A DNA stretch of 64,000 nucleotides from Hirsutella rhossiliensis (GCF_020360975.1 NW_025408671.1:1736001-1800000); one strand, 5' to 3'. Counted from the first letter of the stretch, positions 23,350 through 32,951 are shown. The notes: a model not told the origin generated them from the sequence alone. Made by a program: numbers and translations.

Positions 23350-23785
23350 CTACCTGTTCTTGCCAAACTTTTCGTGCCATTTTCCTCTGCTGCCAGTGTC
23401 TTTAAGGGGAGCTCTATTAGTGGCTGCTTCGTTGACGGCATCAAGCTCCACCGTCTCGTGGATGGTAGCAATGGCCAAGAGGCCCTGGGTGGGGGAGGAA
23501 GAGGAGAGGTGCGGAGAGAGGAGGATGAGGGCGTTGGAGGTGTTCTTTTGACGGAGGACGTAGGAGTTTCCCGGTGTGCGGAGGACCGCCGAGGTATCTG
23601 ACGACGAGTCGAGAGTGAGGCTGGCGATGGGTCAGCAGTGGTGGTCGAGGGTGAGAGGTTGAGACGAACACTGGAGCCGAGTCGGAATCGATCAAGGACT
23701 CTAGCTCGGGGGGCAGCTCGAGGAGGCGATAGCCAGCATCGTGGGACTGATGGAGCAGGGAGATGCCCTGGCCTTGGGTGGACAT
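23350..23785 (-). CDS. DCC1: DCC1-like sister chromatid cohesion protein, short form
   Basis: Exons (minus) 23785..23670 and 23620..23350 with a 49-nt intron (donor GTTCGT, branch GCTGAC, acceptor CAG), 128 residues. The join gives AGYRLLELPPELESLID, then APV|LTLDSSSDTSAVLRTP and SYVLRQKNTSNALILLSP. This matches the N-terminal Dcc1 motif (LLEL..EL...; AVL.T...Y.L....TSN.L). The protein ends KWHEKFGKNR. Family role: Dcc1 with Ctf8 and Ctf18 forms the alternative clamp loader needed for cohesion. Yeast Dcc1 is about 380 residues; the winged-helix C-terminal half is not present in this model. Either a second donor (GTAGCT overlapping the stop at 23352) leads to more exons that I cannot find, or this is a short family member. 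Confidence 0.72.
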
Positions 23786-24503
23786 GATGGAGCTGGACTC
23801 GAGGTGTGTGACTGCGGTTCACTGATGAGCGCTGTCTTGTAGGCAGGCTCATGTCGGGAGGAGGGAGAGACGTCAAGTTTGACGCTACCCTATAGCAGAG
23901 CTCAGGCTCCAGGTTGGTCGGGGTATCCGTACTCCGTACAGCGAGACAAGGAGGTACGTACCCACCCGGGCAACCGGGCAATAACGAATTGCGGGGCAAC
24001 TGTTTAGAGTGGAGAAAAGTGGTGTGTTTTTTTTTTTAGCTCAGCCAAGCTCGAGCTTCTTTGCTTGTCGATGCGAGCGACGCGTTGGCGGTCGCGTCGT
24101 GCATAATAAGCGGCCCGTCAGGTTCCGAGACTGACCGCTCAGCAGGGGATCATCACCACCAAGCATGTGAAGCTTCCCGTCCTCTCTCACCCACTATCGT
24201 GCTCTCACCCCCCTGCAAGATCGCACGCGCACAACACACACATACGCGCACCCCTCATTCTCTGTAGATATTGTCCCCTCCCTTCCGCTCTTTTTTTTTC
24301 TTGCGTCCGTGCTTGCCTACGACGGGCCAACCATACAGCGCCAGCCTCACGGTCTCACATGTTTCTCATCGTCAACAAGGCCGCAATCGTCGCCTGCGTC
24401 TGAAAGCGGCCCACCCGCCCGGCCCATGCACCGCCGACTGCCAAAACCCCCACCGCGGCAGACATTCCCCGACCGGCTATGAGAGCGGCCCGTTGACGAG
24501 ACC
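23786..24503. promoter_or_regulatory. Divergent promoter DCC1 / BUD3-like, with uORFs
   Basis: 718 bp between divergent starts. It has poly(T) and pyrimidine tracts (24028-24039, 24291-24301) typical of fungal promoters and leaders. Two short upstream ORFs precede the RhoGEF ATG: 24359-24403 (14 codons plus stop) and 24426-24482 (18 codons plus stop). Confidence 0.55.
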
Positions 24504-27500
24504 ATGGTTCGCGTCACCGACGACCTGGCGCTCTCGCCCGAGAGCGTCACCCTCTACCATGCCTCGGACTCGCTGCTTGGCCAGCTGCCCGTCCTCGTCT
24601 TCCACGGCCCCTCGACCACGGCAAACTACACGCTCAACAGCTCGCGCGTCCAGATCCACGTCTTCTCCCCCGTTGGCTTCCAGTCCTTTCCGCGCATCAC
24701 AATCTCCCCCAGCTCCGCCTTCTACGGCGTCGTCAACCACCTGCCCCGCGAGTTCCAGGGCGACGAGGTCTATCGCGCCCTGGCCTTTGGCCTGTTCAAG
24801 TACTTTAGCGAGCTCCCCGATGCGGTCAAGGCCCATCTCAGGACCTGGTGCCCGGCACGGGGCAAGAGGCCCAGCAGCGCCCCGGAGCTCTTTGGCGAGC
24901 AGCATGCCGCCGACTTGGTCAAGTCCATGGTCAGGAGCGAGAGCACAGCCACTGTCATTGCCGCCCTGCACGAGGCCCTGCAGACGCAACACCTGAGCAA
25001 CGTCGATCTCGATCTTGTCCTGCCCCCCGGCGCCATCGTCGCTCTCCAGCCGGCAGACCTCGAGGACGTGCCGGATGATGAGGACGACATACTGGATCCG
25101 ACTCTGCGCCAGTATGGCGGCTACACGCCGCTTGTCCGGCTCTTTGGCGAGCCCGTCTTCCTGCCCACGAGCAAGCTGAGACGTGCCCCGTCCAAGCCGA
25201 CGGCCCTCAACCGGAGCAAGTCATTCTCCAGAGACCAAAAAGTGGAGCTACGGATGAAGCTGGCTGAGCTGGTCGACACGGAAGAACGTTACGTGGCGAA
25301 GCTGAGCGAGCTCGTTCACCATGTCGCCGGCGATTTCAGAGAGTCTGCAAAGAAGCGCCTGTCAGGCAGCCTGAGTCCGTCCGAGGAAGAGCTCGAGAGG
25401 CTCTTTCCCCCATCCGCCGACGAGATTCTTCGAGTCAACTCGGCCTTTCTCGACCAGCTCAAGGCCATCATGAACGAAACAGAAGATGAGGCCTTCAAGG
25501 ACATGGAGTCGCTGACGTCGAACCTGGTCGTCCCAAAGGCAGGAGGGTCGATTCGGGTAAAAGACTCAAGCGGCGCCCTAGCCATGGCACGCCTGTTCCT
25601 TGACTGGTTCCCCAGGTTCACTGAATGCTACCAAGACTACATCAGGGCGAGCCAGCACTTCCCCTCGCTGCTCAACTCCTTTCTTGACCAACAGTCCAGC
25701 TTCAAGCAGCGGGTTAACCAGGCTGGCGAGCAGACCATCCGATCTATTCTCATCGAACCAGTGCAGCGGCTACCTCGCTACAGCCTCCTCATTGACCAGA
25801 TAGTGAACTCTCTGCCCATGGTCCACCCGGCCTTGCAGCCGATGCTCAAGGCGAGGGACATTATCACAAACATTTGTTCAATGGACGACCCTCTGCCAGA
25901 CAAGCCCCATGTCGCCGGCCGACTCCGCAACATGATTGAATCGTGGCCGGTCGACTTTGAGCCCCAAGGACGGCTCATTCTGGCCGCCGACTTCATCGAG
26001 ATGACCCCTCCCTTTGTATCCTCTCCCGGCGAGCTCGATACTGCGGGTGCGTTGTTGCTCTTCTCGGACTGCATAGTCGTGTTGAAAAAGACGGGCACGT
26101 CCATGTCTGGGCGGGACTTGCTGCGCGAGATCGACAAGCCGTCTGCTGCCGAGCTCCTCATCTCGATGACCAACGCCGCTGGCGGGACCTCGTCGTACGA
26201 GTTTGCCTTTACTGGGTGGCACAGCCTCGCCGACGTGCGCTTCACCGAGTCGTCCAACGGCTCCACGGTGTGGATGACGTCGACGCAGAGCATGGAGGGC
26301 TGGGACGCAGGGGAACACAAGACGAGCAAATGGCCGACGTCCCGCTGCTTCCTGCTGCAAGAGGCCTTTGAGGGCAAGGCCGCCAAGTGGACCGAGGACG
26401 TGGTCAAGGCCCGGGTCGAGGCTCGCTTCTCGGAGCGGGAGCGCGAGGACCCTTGCTGGTCGTTACGGTCAGTTCGCATGCAGGATAGCGACCTGGGACT
26501 GCATGTGGCCGTCTTCCAAGAGGCAGCGCACGAGCTCGTCGAGGGCCGGCGCGAGCCCGCCCCCATCAGAGTGGTTGTCGACCACGAGAAGGGCACCAAG
26601 GGGGCGCCCGTGGGACACTACGGAGTCGAGATTGTGGTCAACGTGTCGAGCAAGAACATGAAGCGCGTGTCGATACTAACTGTTGGGCTGGGCGGGAAAC
26701 AGTTCCAGGACGATGTTGCGTTGGAAGACTTTCTGCCAACCATGTCGCGTCGAGGTAAGATATTAGCCAAGCCATCCTTCATGTCCGGCATTGCTAACGT
26801 TGTCACAGTCATCCAACTGCTCAGTACACAATTTGGCATAGCAAATGCGAACCTGACAGCCGCCATGGTGTCTTATTACGCCAGGATCCTGCGGGGATTG
26901 AGCTTGTCCAGCCGGGCGGAGAAGTCGAAGTCGTTTCTGCCCACGTCTCCAGTGAAGCTGATTTCAAGCCTTTGGAGCAACTCCCATCACAGTCTATCGG
27001 ATGCGCCTGCGGGCGGCGCCAAACACCAGCGGCAACAGTCACTCCCCCCCAGCGACAGCCATCACTCCATGCACGGTTCACTCAAGGGCAGAGACGACCG
27101 CCCTCGGACGGCCGAGGACCGACCGGAGAACCCTCTGATGCGACTGGAACAGACCTTTACGGGCTACATTGCGGCGCTGCAGTGCCGAAAGGGTGCGATT
27201 GTCGGTCGCACCGTGTTGAATCGATCGGGCGTCGACGAGCTTTCGGTCAACGACTTGTACAACAGGCTGATTGAGAGCCCGTTCGACTTTGAGGCTGCCA
27301 ACGATCTCGGGACCGACGTCGTCTTTGTGGCCTTTGAGAACTTTCTGCGCATAGCCTGGACCGGACAGATGGGGCCCATCATGACGATGCAAGCCCTCGA
27401 CACCCTGCAGGAAAGGGCGAACAAGAAGGTGCCAGGAAACTTTGCCGACTTTGTCAACTATCTGTTCCGGGAGATGGCGCCGCAGAATCGCCGGGCCTTC

Positions 27501-29114
27501 ACGGCCGTCATCAAACTGCTGGCGGACCTGCTGGACGGGTGTGGCAACGACAGCGACCGCGGCGCGCTCACCCTTGCTTTTGCGGAGCTGCTCGTCACCG
27601 ACGGGACGGCGCCCAACTACATCAACCTCCTCGATCGCCTGGTGGAGGACTGCGACAGGATCTTTGACGATCCTGGCGCAAACGCCGGCCTCGTGAGGGG
27701 AGCCGGTCCAGAGTCGGCCAACTCCATCGGGCGCCATGGAAGGGCCCAGACGGGGTCGATGACATCCAACGCATCGTCGCTACGTCGCAAGTTTGGCCTA
27801 GATATGCTCCTGAGACAGAATCCAAAGGAGGAGAGGCCATCTATGTGGCGTAGCCTGAGCCGGCACCGGTACCCAGCGGCGGGTGAGTCCTCTAGCCTGT
27901 CCCGAGGGGTCACCGGGCGCACACGGTCCAGCGACGACTGCAACGTGGCCAAGAGAATACACGGCCGCCCCATGTCGCGGGAGCGGCCCCCGATAGCGGG
28001 TGCCTTTGACGACGCGCCGCAGAGACCGGCCAGCTCGCACCGCCTCGACTTTCCCCTCGACACCATCGGCGAGCCGTCTGGGGAGCGCACGGGATCCAAG
28101 CCCGGACGGCGGAAGCGGCGGAGCTCCCTGTCGGATCTCAACGACTTCATGGCGGCTGCGACAATCGAGGACGAGCCCCTACAGCCTCTGCAGGCGACGA
28201 AGCAGACGTCTGGCAAGGTCAACGCGAGCACGCCCGTCACGACGCCAAGGACGACGACGCCGTCGAGACTGCCCATGAGCCCCAATGCGGCTCATTCGCT
28301 GCGGACGCCGCGGCAAAAGGAAAATTGGGCGGATCCGTTTAGCAGTAACCCCCTGATTGTAGGACCGCCCTTGGTCCGACCCGATTCGCCGTCGAAGCAC
28401 GACTCCCCCGCAAAGCTCTCGTTTCCCGGCAGGCCGCAAGAGACGCTGGCGAAGCGCCGAGGGCATTCCAAGACACTCTCATCCTCCAGCATTCCGATGC
28501 TCAAGGCGATGAGACCGGCAACTGCGGGAGCCGATTGGTCGAGCCGGCCAGCCAGCCCTACGAGATCGGGCGCGCAGAAGCTGCGACTGCAATCGCCGCA
28601 GAGGATCAGAGAGCGTCTCCACACAGACAGGAAGGCGGTGCACGAGATTGACGTTTCGCTGCAATCGGAGCTATCCAGGATCGGGGCCGACCTGGCTCGC
28701 GTAAACAGCGCCGATGCGGAGGCTGGGTCTGAGCCCGTCGACGTGCGACAGCTCGCCGCGTCGGTCAAGGCGCTCGAAAGCAGCGTGCCGGCGGTGATGC
28801 GCGACCTGGTGGATCGGCAGGCGACCCTGCACAAGGAAATGGACACGATCCTCAAGACGTCCGAGGCCAAGATCCGCGCCATCGACCAGCTGCACAAGGA
28901 GGCCGTGGCGGAGAACGAGCTGCTGTACGAGAAGTTTAACAGCGAGCTCGGCAAAATTGTCAAGGCGGTGCGGGGCCGGGGCAAGGACGACAAGGAGGAG
29001 CTGGTGACGAAGCTCAAGGAGCAGGGGGAGGAGATGGCGCGGCTCAAGAAGGAGAACACGCGGCTCAAGCGGGACACTGTGAGCCTGCGGGCGGCGCTGA
29101 AGGGGATAGAGTGA
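24504..29114 (+). CDS. BUD3-like Rho guanine nucleotide exchange factor
   Basis: Exons 24504..26754 and 26809..29114, 1,518 residues. The 54-nt intron (donor GTAAGA, branch GCTAAC, acceptor CACAG) is open and a multiple of three, so it is easily read through by mistake. Residues about 1-180 form a conserved N-terminal region (SVTLYHASDSLLGQLPVLVF; AFGLFKYFSELPD). A DH (RhoGEF) domain lies around residues 245-450 (LRMKLAELVDTEERYVAKL; SILIEPVQRLPRYSLLIDQI). A PH-like region (LILAADFIEMTPP), an Armadillo-like helical part (PQNRRAFTAVIKLLADLLDG), a Ser-rich tail and a C-terminal coiled coil (residues about 1,390-1,518) follow. Filamentous-fungal BUD3 is a Rho4 GEF for septum formation; the BUD3 label rests on the N-terminal region and domain order. 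Confidence 0.82.
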   Translation: MVRVTDDLALSPESVTLYHASDSLLGQLPVLVFHGPSTTANYTLNSSRVQIHVFSPVGFQSFPRITISPSSAFYGVVNHLPREFQGDEVYRALAFGLFKYFSELPDAVKAHLRTWCPARGKRPSSAPELFGEQHAADLVKSMVRSESTATVIAALHEALQTQHLSNVDLDLVLPPGAIVALQPADLEDVPDDEDDILDPTLRQYGGYTPLVRLFGEPVFLPTSKLRRAPSKPTALNRSKSFSRDQKVELRMKLAELVDTEERYVAKLSELVHHVAGDFRESAKKRLSGSLSPSEEELERLFPPSADEILRVNSAFLDQLKAIMNETEDEAFKDMESLTSNLVVPKAGGSIRVKDSSGALAMARLFLDWFPRFTECYQDYIRASQHFPSLLNSFLDQQSSFKQRVNQAGEQTIRSILIEPVQRLPRYSLLIDQIVNSLPMVHPALQPMLKARDIITNICSMDDPLPDKPHVAGRLRNMIESWPVDFEPQGRLILAADFIEMTPPFVSSPGELDTAGALLLFSDCIVVLKKTGTSMSGRDLLREIDKPSAAELLISMTNAAGGTSSYEFAFTGWHSLADVRFTESSNGSTVWMTSTQSMEGWDAGEHKTSKWPTSRCFLLQEAFEGKAAKWTEDVVKARVEARFSEREREDPCWSLRSVRMQDSDLGLHVAVFQEAAHELVEGRREPAPIRVVVDHEKGTKGAPVGHYGVEIVVNVSSKNMKRVSILTVGLGGKQFQDDVALEDFLPTMSRRGKILAKPSFMSGIANVVTVIQLLSTQFGIANANLTAAMVSYYARILRGLSLSSRAEKSKSFLPTSPVKLISSLWSNSHHSLSDAPAGGAKHQRQQSLPPSDSHHSMHGSLKGRDDRPRTAEDRPENPLMRLEQTFTGYIAALQCRKGAIVGRTVLNRSGVDELSVNDLYNRLIESPFDFEAANDLGTDVVFVAFENFLRIAWTGQMGPIMTMQALDTLQERANKKVPGNFADFVNYLFREMAPQNRRAFTAVIKLLADLLDGCGNDSDRGALTLAFAELLVTDGTAPNYINLLDRLVEDCDRIFDDPGANAGLVRGAGPESANSIGRHGRAQTGSMTSNASSLRRKFGLDMLLRQNPKEERPSMWRSLSRHRYPAAGESSSLSRGVTGRTRSSDDCNVAKRIHGRPMSRERPPIAGAFDDAPQRPASSHRLDFPLDTIGEPSGERTGSKPGRRKRRSSLSDLNDFMAAATIEDEPLQPLQATKQTSGKVNASTPVTTPRTTTPSRLPMSPNAAHSLRTPRQKENWADPFSSNPLIVGPPLVRPDSPSKHDSPAKLSFPGRPQETLAKRRGHSKTLSSSSIPMLKAMRPATAGADWSSRPASPTRSGAQKLRLQSPQRIRERLHTDRKAVHEIDVSLQSELSRIGADLARVNSADAEAGSEPVDVRQLAASVKALESSVPAVMRDLVDRQATLHKEMDTILKTSEAKIRAIDQLHKEAVAENELLYEKFNSELGKIVKAVRGRGKDDKEELVTKLKEQGEEMARLKKENTRLKRDTVSLRAALKGIE

Positions 29115-29505
29115 ACGCGTCCATCCTGCGAGGCGTGTGCTCGGACTGGTGATGTATAGGGACGTGGTAGCACTCGGAGCCAGGGCAGCGGGCTATTTTT
29201 GTCTCCTTTTTTTTGTCCTCATTTGTTTTTCACAGCTGAGCCATGCATGTACCAAGGTGCTTGCGGCCAACGGAGCGAACGGTATGGCGGCCGGTAAGGG
29301 GGGACTCGGAAGGGAAAAGGAAAGGCTGTTGCTGGGACTTGTTGTACAATCAGTTGAGACAGAACCTTTTGAATCAAGAGGTCTCTTGGATTCGAGGTTC
29401 GCACGGTACGATCAGTGATTTACGTCACGTAGTTTTACTGTCAGCGTGGGCCTTTGAATCGAGGTCTCTTGGACTCGGAGTCGACATGCCGACCAACGAT
29501 TGCCA
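29115..29505. other. Convergent 3' region BUD3-like / REV7
   Basis: About 390 bp between convergent stops. It includes one copy of the imperfect tandem duplication described separately; no gene seen. Confidence 0.6.
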
Positions 29506-29528
29506 TTACGTAGCTTTACTGTCAGCGT
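29365..29528. repeat. Imperfect ~80-bp tandem duplication at the REV7 3' end
   Basis: Copy A (29365-29448) and copy B (29451-29528) share their ends: CCTTTTGAATC..GAGGTCTCTTGGA at the left and ACG..TAG(T/C)TTTACTGTCAGCG at the right, with a diverged middle. Copy B contains the last codons and the stop of REV7; copy A lies in its 3' UTR. Confidence 0.8.
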
Positions 29529-30323
29529 CGGTGCTCGACGGGGCCGATGCGTCGTCGCGCGAGGCTTGTTCGACCCAGCACTCGAAGAAGAGGGGCCCCG
29601 CTTGCACGGAGCGGATGGGTGTTGTGGACGCGCCGCCGAGGGCCGAGCCTTGGTGGGGGTTGGATGCCGTGGGGGGCTGGAGGTGCGGCTCCGAGGGGAG
29701 CCAGAGCTGCGGATGCTGGGGACGAGGCTCGTCAGCTTGGGCGTTTGTGGCCACGGGCTGAGAGAGCTCACTTGGATGGGGGCGAGTGCGTCGTCGCGGA
29801 GCTCGATGGCAAGGGAAAAGGTGGAGTCGTCGGGGGGAGGCGGCATGCTCTCGCCGGCATAAGCCAGCTTGCGCAGGGCACCTCTCAGAGCCTCGTGGAC
29901 ATCGGTCCAGTTCACAGGGTGCTGCTCTCCATCCTGGCCGCCGTGCACATCATGGCCCTCGGCGGCAGCGGCGGCGACGAGGCGAGGATCAGCGGGAAAG
30001 CCACAAAGGTCAAAGACCCAGCGCTCGACGACGGCGAGGGTGGCGGGGTCGTGGACGGCGAGGGCGACGCGGCGGGCGGCGGCGGCGCGGATCTGGAGGG
30101 CGACGGCGGCGACGGCATCGCGGACCCAGGCGCAGACGGCCGGGTGACGCGACTGGTGGACGGGGAGGTTGTAGGCACGGGCGAGGAGGAATGTGGCGGG
30201 CGGGTACAGGCGCCGGTGGAAGAGCAGGGAGTGGATGGCGATGGTGAGGAACGAGGTGAAGGAGGAAACGAGGGCCGAGGCGTGCGGGGGGGCGAGGAGG
30301 AGCGGCTGGCTGGGGGCGGACAT
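29506..30323 (-). CDS. REV7: REV7/MAD2B HORMA-domain protein
   Basis: Exons (minus) 30323..29772 and 29715..29506 with a 56-nt intron (donor GTGAGC, branch GCTGAC, acceptor CAG), 253 residues. HORMA features: LVSSFTSFLTIAIHSLLFHR and YPPATFLLARAYNLPV near the start, the WVFDLCGFP strand in the middle, then ALRKLAYAGESMPPPPDDST and FSLAIELRDDALAPIQ. After the join come HPQLWLPSEPHLQPP and TTPIRSVQAGPLFFECWVEQ, the C-terminal safety-belt region. Role: Rev7 is the accessory subunit of translesion DNA polymerase zeta (with Rev3) and a Mad2-like adaptor. ATG 30323 (MSAPSQP) is chosen as the first in-frame ATG of the HORMA reading; the frame is open further upstream but without family similarity. 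Confidence 0.88.
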
Positions 30324-31325
30324 GGCTTGGGCGCAGGGGCGCGCGGGCAGTGTGGGTTCCCCTTTGTGCTGGAGAGAGACACGATGATGCCGTGATTCGG
30401 GAGGTGATGAGATGATGAGATGATGAGATGGGCCAGGGCGATGGAGTTCAGTTGATGCGGGCGGCGGAGCCTGTCGCGCCATGTCACGTGATGACGCGAG
30501 ACACGGTCGGGAGGTGCAGGGGCACTAGCCGGATTGGCCCTTGAATGCCATGTCTTGGCTTTCTGTCCTGACGTACGGAGCCTCGGGTCTTTTGCCCGAC
30601 GACACACATGCCACGACGGCCCGCCATGGAATGCGACGGCGACCGCTTCCAGCTTCTCACGCTTCCAGTGCCATGCCGCTTGACGCAACGGGGCATGGAG
30701 CCTGGCACGACCCGGGCGCGCGCCCCAACCCAGGCCCAAGACAAGCCCAAGACAAGGCAGCCGTCGGCTCTGCGCCAACGTGCGTCATCCCCGGGCCCTG
30801 TCGCAACGTTCTTGTCGGCGAAGCGTCCGCCGAGGGGCGCCCTTGCGAGGAATGGCGTCGCACCCGCGGGGAATGGGACGTGCTCCTGGTAGCTTCCTTT
30901 CTCCAATCGCCGGCTTGGGGCCTTTGGATGGTGAGGGGGGGGGGGGCACCTCGGCGGGGAGAATGCCAGATGAGCTGATCTCGCTCGTCGCGGGTTTTGC
31001 GTTCTCGTTCTTGAGAGCGCGTGCGCGCGCGTGTGTGATCTCTTTGGCGTGCGACCTTGGGCGATCTTGGGGTTAACTGCTTCGCCAGAGCGGGTTTTCC
31101 TGCCTATATATAACAAGACCTGAATCTTCCTTTGATGAGCATTTCCTCTTGTGTTGCGATTCCTTAGCCAGAGAACCAGGAGCCCAGGTTTTACAGGGCA
31201 GCAAAGTGTTTGCGAGTACTCCTCGACTCCCCTCTTGTGGTCCAGGCTCCTCCAAATCTTGCACCATCCCGTTGCGGACCCGAACACACACACACACAGA
31301 AGCCACCCCCGGCACAGCAGCAGCC
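30324..31325. promoter_or_regulatory. Divergent promoter REV7 / secreted repeat protein
   Basis: 1.0 kb. Near REV7 there is a (gatgatga) microsatellite at 30402-30431. A run of 12 G occurs at 30935-30946 and an alternating CG/TG stretch at about 31016-31036. A clear TATA box (TATATATAA, 31104-31112) lies about 215 bp upstream of the secreted-protein ATG. A CA repeat lies in its leader (about 31285-31300). Confidence 0.6.
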
Positions 31326-32951
31326 ATGAAGTACGCCTTCACAGCCACCGCCCTCATCGGCTTCGTCCTAGCCTCGCCCGTGCTCGCGGCCAACCAGTGC
31401 GCCAACAACGCCGAGGACTGCGGCGCGGCGGCGGCGGCGGCGACCATGCACCACCATGCTGTAGCAGCGGCGGCGCCGACGACGCTCCTGACAAAGGTGG
31501 CCGTGGTCGCCGTCAGGCCCACGGCCGAGGGCCGGCACTACGGCGGCAACACGTGCGGCGGCAACTACCACGAGGAGCCCAGCAGCAACCACCCGATCCC
31601 CGCGCCCACGTATGGCCGCGCGGGGCCGGGCAAGGGGCCGGGGCCTTGTTATGCGCCCGAGCGGCGCTATCGGCGTGGGCGTGGGCGTGGGCGGGTGAAC
31701 CGGAGGGGGTTGATTGACGATGATGACGATGATGACGAGGATGGCAAAGATGACAAGGACGGCAAGGACAGCAAAGATGGCAAGGACGACAAGGACGACA
31801 AGGTCGACAAGGATGGAAAGGAGAGTAAAGCTGGCAAAGCTGGCAAAGCTGGAAAAGCTGGAAAAGCTGGAAAAGCTGGCAAAGCTGGCAAAGCTGGCAA
31901 AGACGGCAAAGATGTCAAGGGTGACAAACATGGCAAGGAGGGCAAGGATGGCAAGGACGACAAGGACAGCAAAGCTGGCAAAACTGGCAAAGACGGCAAA
32001 TATGATAAGGGTGACAAGGGTGACAAAGACGGCGATGCTACCACGACCAGCAGCAAAAAGTACCCCAAGGCGACGAGCAGCAAGCCGGCGTACGCGGACA
32101 AGAAGCCCACGTCCTCGTCCAGCAGCAAGACTACGACTACTAGCAAGCCATATGAGACGACAACCACCAAACCTGCCAAGACGACCATGGCCACGACCAG
32201 CAGCAAGCCCGCTTATGGTGACGAGGAGCCGACGCCCAAGCCAACGACTAGCTCCCAGTCCAAGACGTCCAAGACAAAGACTACTACTAGCAAGCCCACG
32301 ACCAGCAGCAAGCCTGCCTACGATGATGAAAAGCCGACGACAAGCTCTAAGCCCACGACAACTAGCAAGCCCACGACGACTAGCAAGCCCGCCTACGATG
32401 ATGACAAGCCGACGACAAGCTCTAAGCCCACGACAACTAGCAAGCCCACGACGACTAGCAAGCCCGCCTACGATGATGACAAGCCGACGACAAGCTCTAA
32501 GCCCACGACAACTAGCAAGCCCACGACGACTAGCAAGCCCGCCTACGATGATGACAAGCCGACGACAAGCTCTAAGCCCACGACAACTAGCAAGCCCACG
32601 ACGACTAGCAAGCCCGCCTACGATGATGACAAGCCGACGACAAGCTCTAAGCCCACGACAACTAGCAAGCCCACGACCACCAGCAAGCCTGCTTATGATG
32701 ACGACAAGCCGACGACAAGCTCCAAGCCGACGACTAGCAAGCCCATGACGACCAGCAGCAAGCCTGCTTATGATGATGACAAGCCGACGACAAGCTCCAA
32801 GCCCACGACTAGCTCCAAGTCCAAGACGTCCGAGCCCAAGACCACCAGCAAGCCTAAAACTACCAGCAAGCCCGCCTATGACGACGATCAGCCGACCTCT
32901 AGCAAGAAGGATGCCAAGCCCACCCCTGGCAATGGTGACGGAGCCTCCTAG
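31326..32951 (+). CDS. Secreted low-complexity, collagen-like and Thr/Ser-rich repeat protein
   Basis: Single exon, 541 residues. A signal peptide (MKYAFTATALIGFVLASPVLA) is followed by a short Ala/Gly/Pro region with a few Cys, an Arg/Gly patch and a run of Asp (DDDDDDDEDG). Next comes a charged period-3 region about 110 residues long built from (G/D)K(A/D/G) triplets, including eight GKA in a row. From about 32050 to the end it is Lys/Pro/Thr/Ser-rich with a 25-residue repeat (SKPTTTSKP...AYDDDKPTTS). No enzymatic domain and no obvious GPI signal (C-terminus GNGDGAS is not hydrophobic). Likely a heavily O-mannosylated cell-wall or extracellular matrix/adhesin-like protein (inference). ATG chosen because it starts the signal peptide; the TATA box lies about 215 bp upstream. 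Confidence 0.85.
   Translation: MKYAFTATALIGFVLASPVLAANQCANNAEDCGAAAAAATMHHHAVAAAAPTTLLTKVAVVAVRPTAEGRHYGGNTCGGNYHEEPSSNHPIPAPTYGRAGPGKGPGPCYAPERRYRRGRGRGRVNRRGLIDDDDDDDEDGKDDKDGKDSKDGKDDKDDKVDKDGKESKAGKAGKAGKAGKAGKAGKAGKAGKDGKDVKGDKHGKEGKDGKDDKDSKAGKTGKDGKYDKGDKGDKDGDATTTSSKKYPKATSSKPAYADKKPTSSSSSKTTTTSKPYETTTTKPAKTTMATTSSKPAYGDEEPTPKPTTSSQSKTSKTKTTTSKPTTSSKPAYDDEKPTTSSKPTTTSKPTTTSKPAYDDDKPTTSSKPTTTSKPTTTSKPAYDDDKPTTSSKPTTTSKPTTTSKPAYDDDKPTTSSKPTTTSKPTTTSKPAYDDDKPTTSSKPTTTSKPTTTSKPAYDDDKPTTSSKPTTSKPMTTSSKPAYDDDKPTTSSKPTTSSKSKTSEPKTTSKPKTTSKPAYDDDQPTSSKKDAKPTPGNGDGAS
31818..32030 (+). repeat. GK(A/D) triplet-repeat tract (collagen-like)
   Basis: About 200 bp of degenerate 9-bp repeats (ggcaaagct and ggaaaagct units) encode Gly-Lys-Ala/Asp triplets. 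Glycine at every third residue is the collagen rule, but Pro is missing, so a stable triple helix is doubtful. Confidence 0.8.
32341..32815 (+). repeat. 75-bp in-frame minisatellite
   Basis: The start of the unit (CAAGCT[CT][TC]AAGCC) recurs exactly every 75 bp at 32341, 32416, 32491, 32566, 32641, 32716 and 32791. Units 1-4 are nearly identical at the DNA level; units 5-7 are diverged. Each unit encodes 25 residues, so copy-number changes keep the frame. Confidence 0.95.

Noticed and set aside
32341..32815. Regular repeats that could be taken for a CRISPR-like array
   Set aside because: No unique spacers; the whole 75-bp unit is coding and in frame in a eukaryotic secreted protein.
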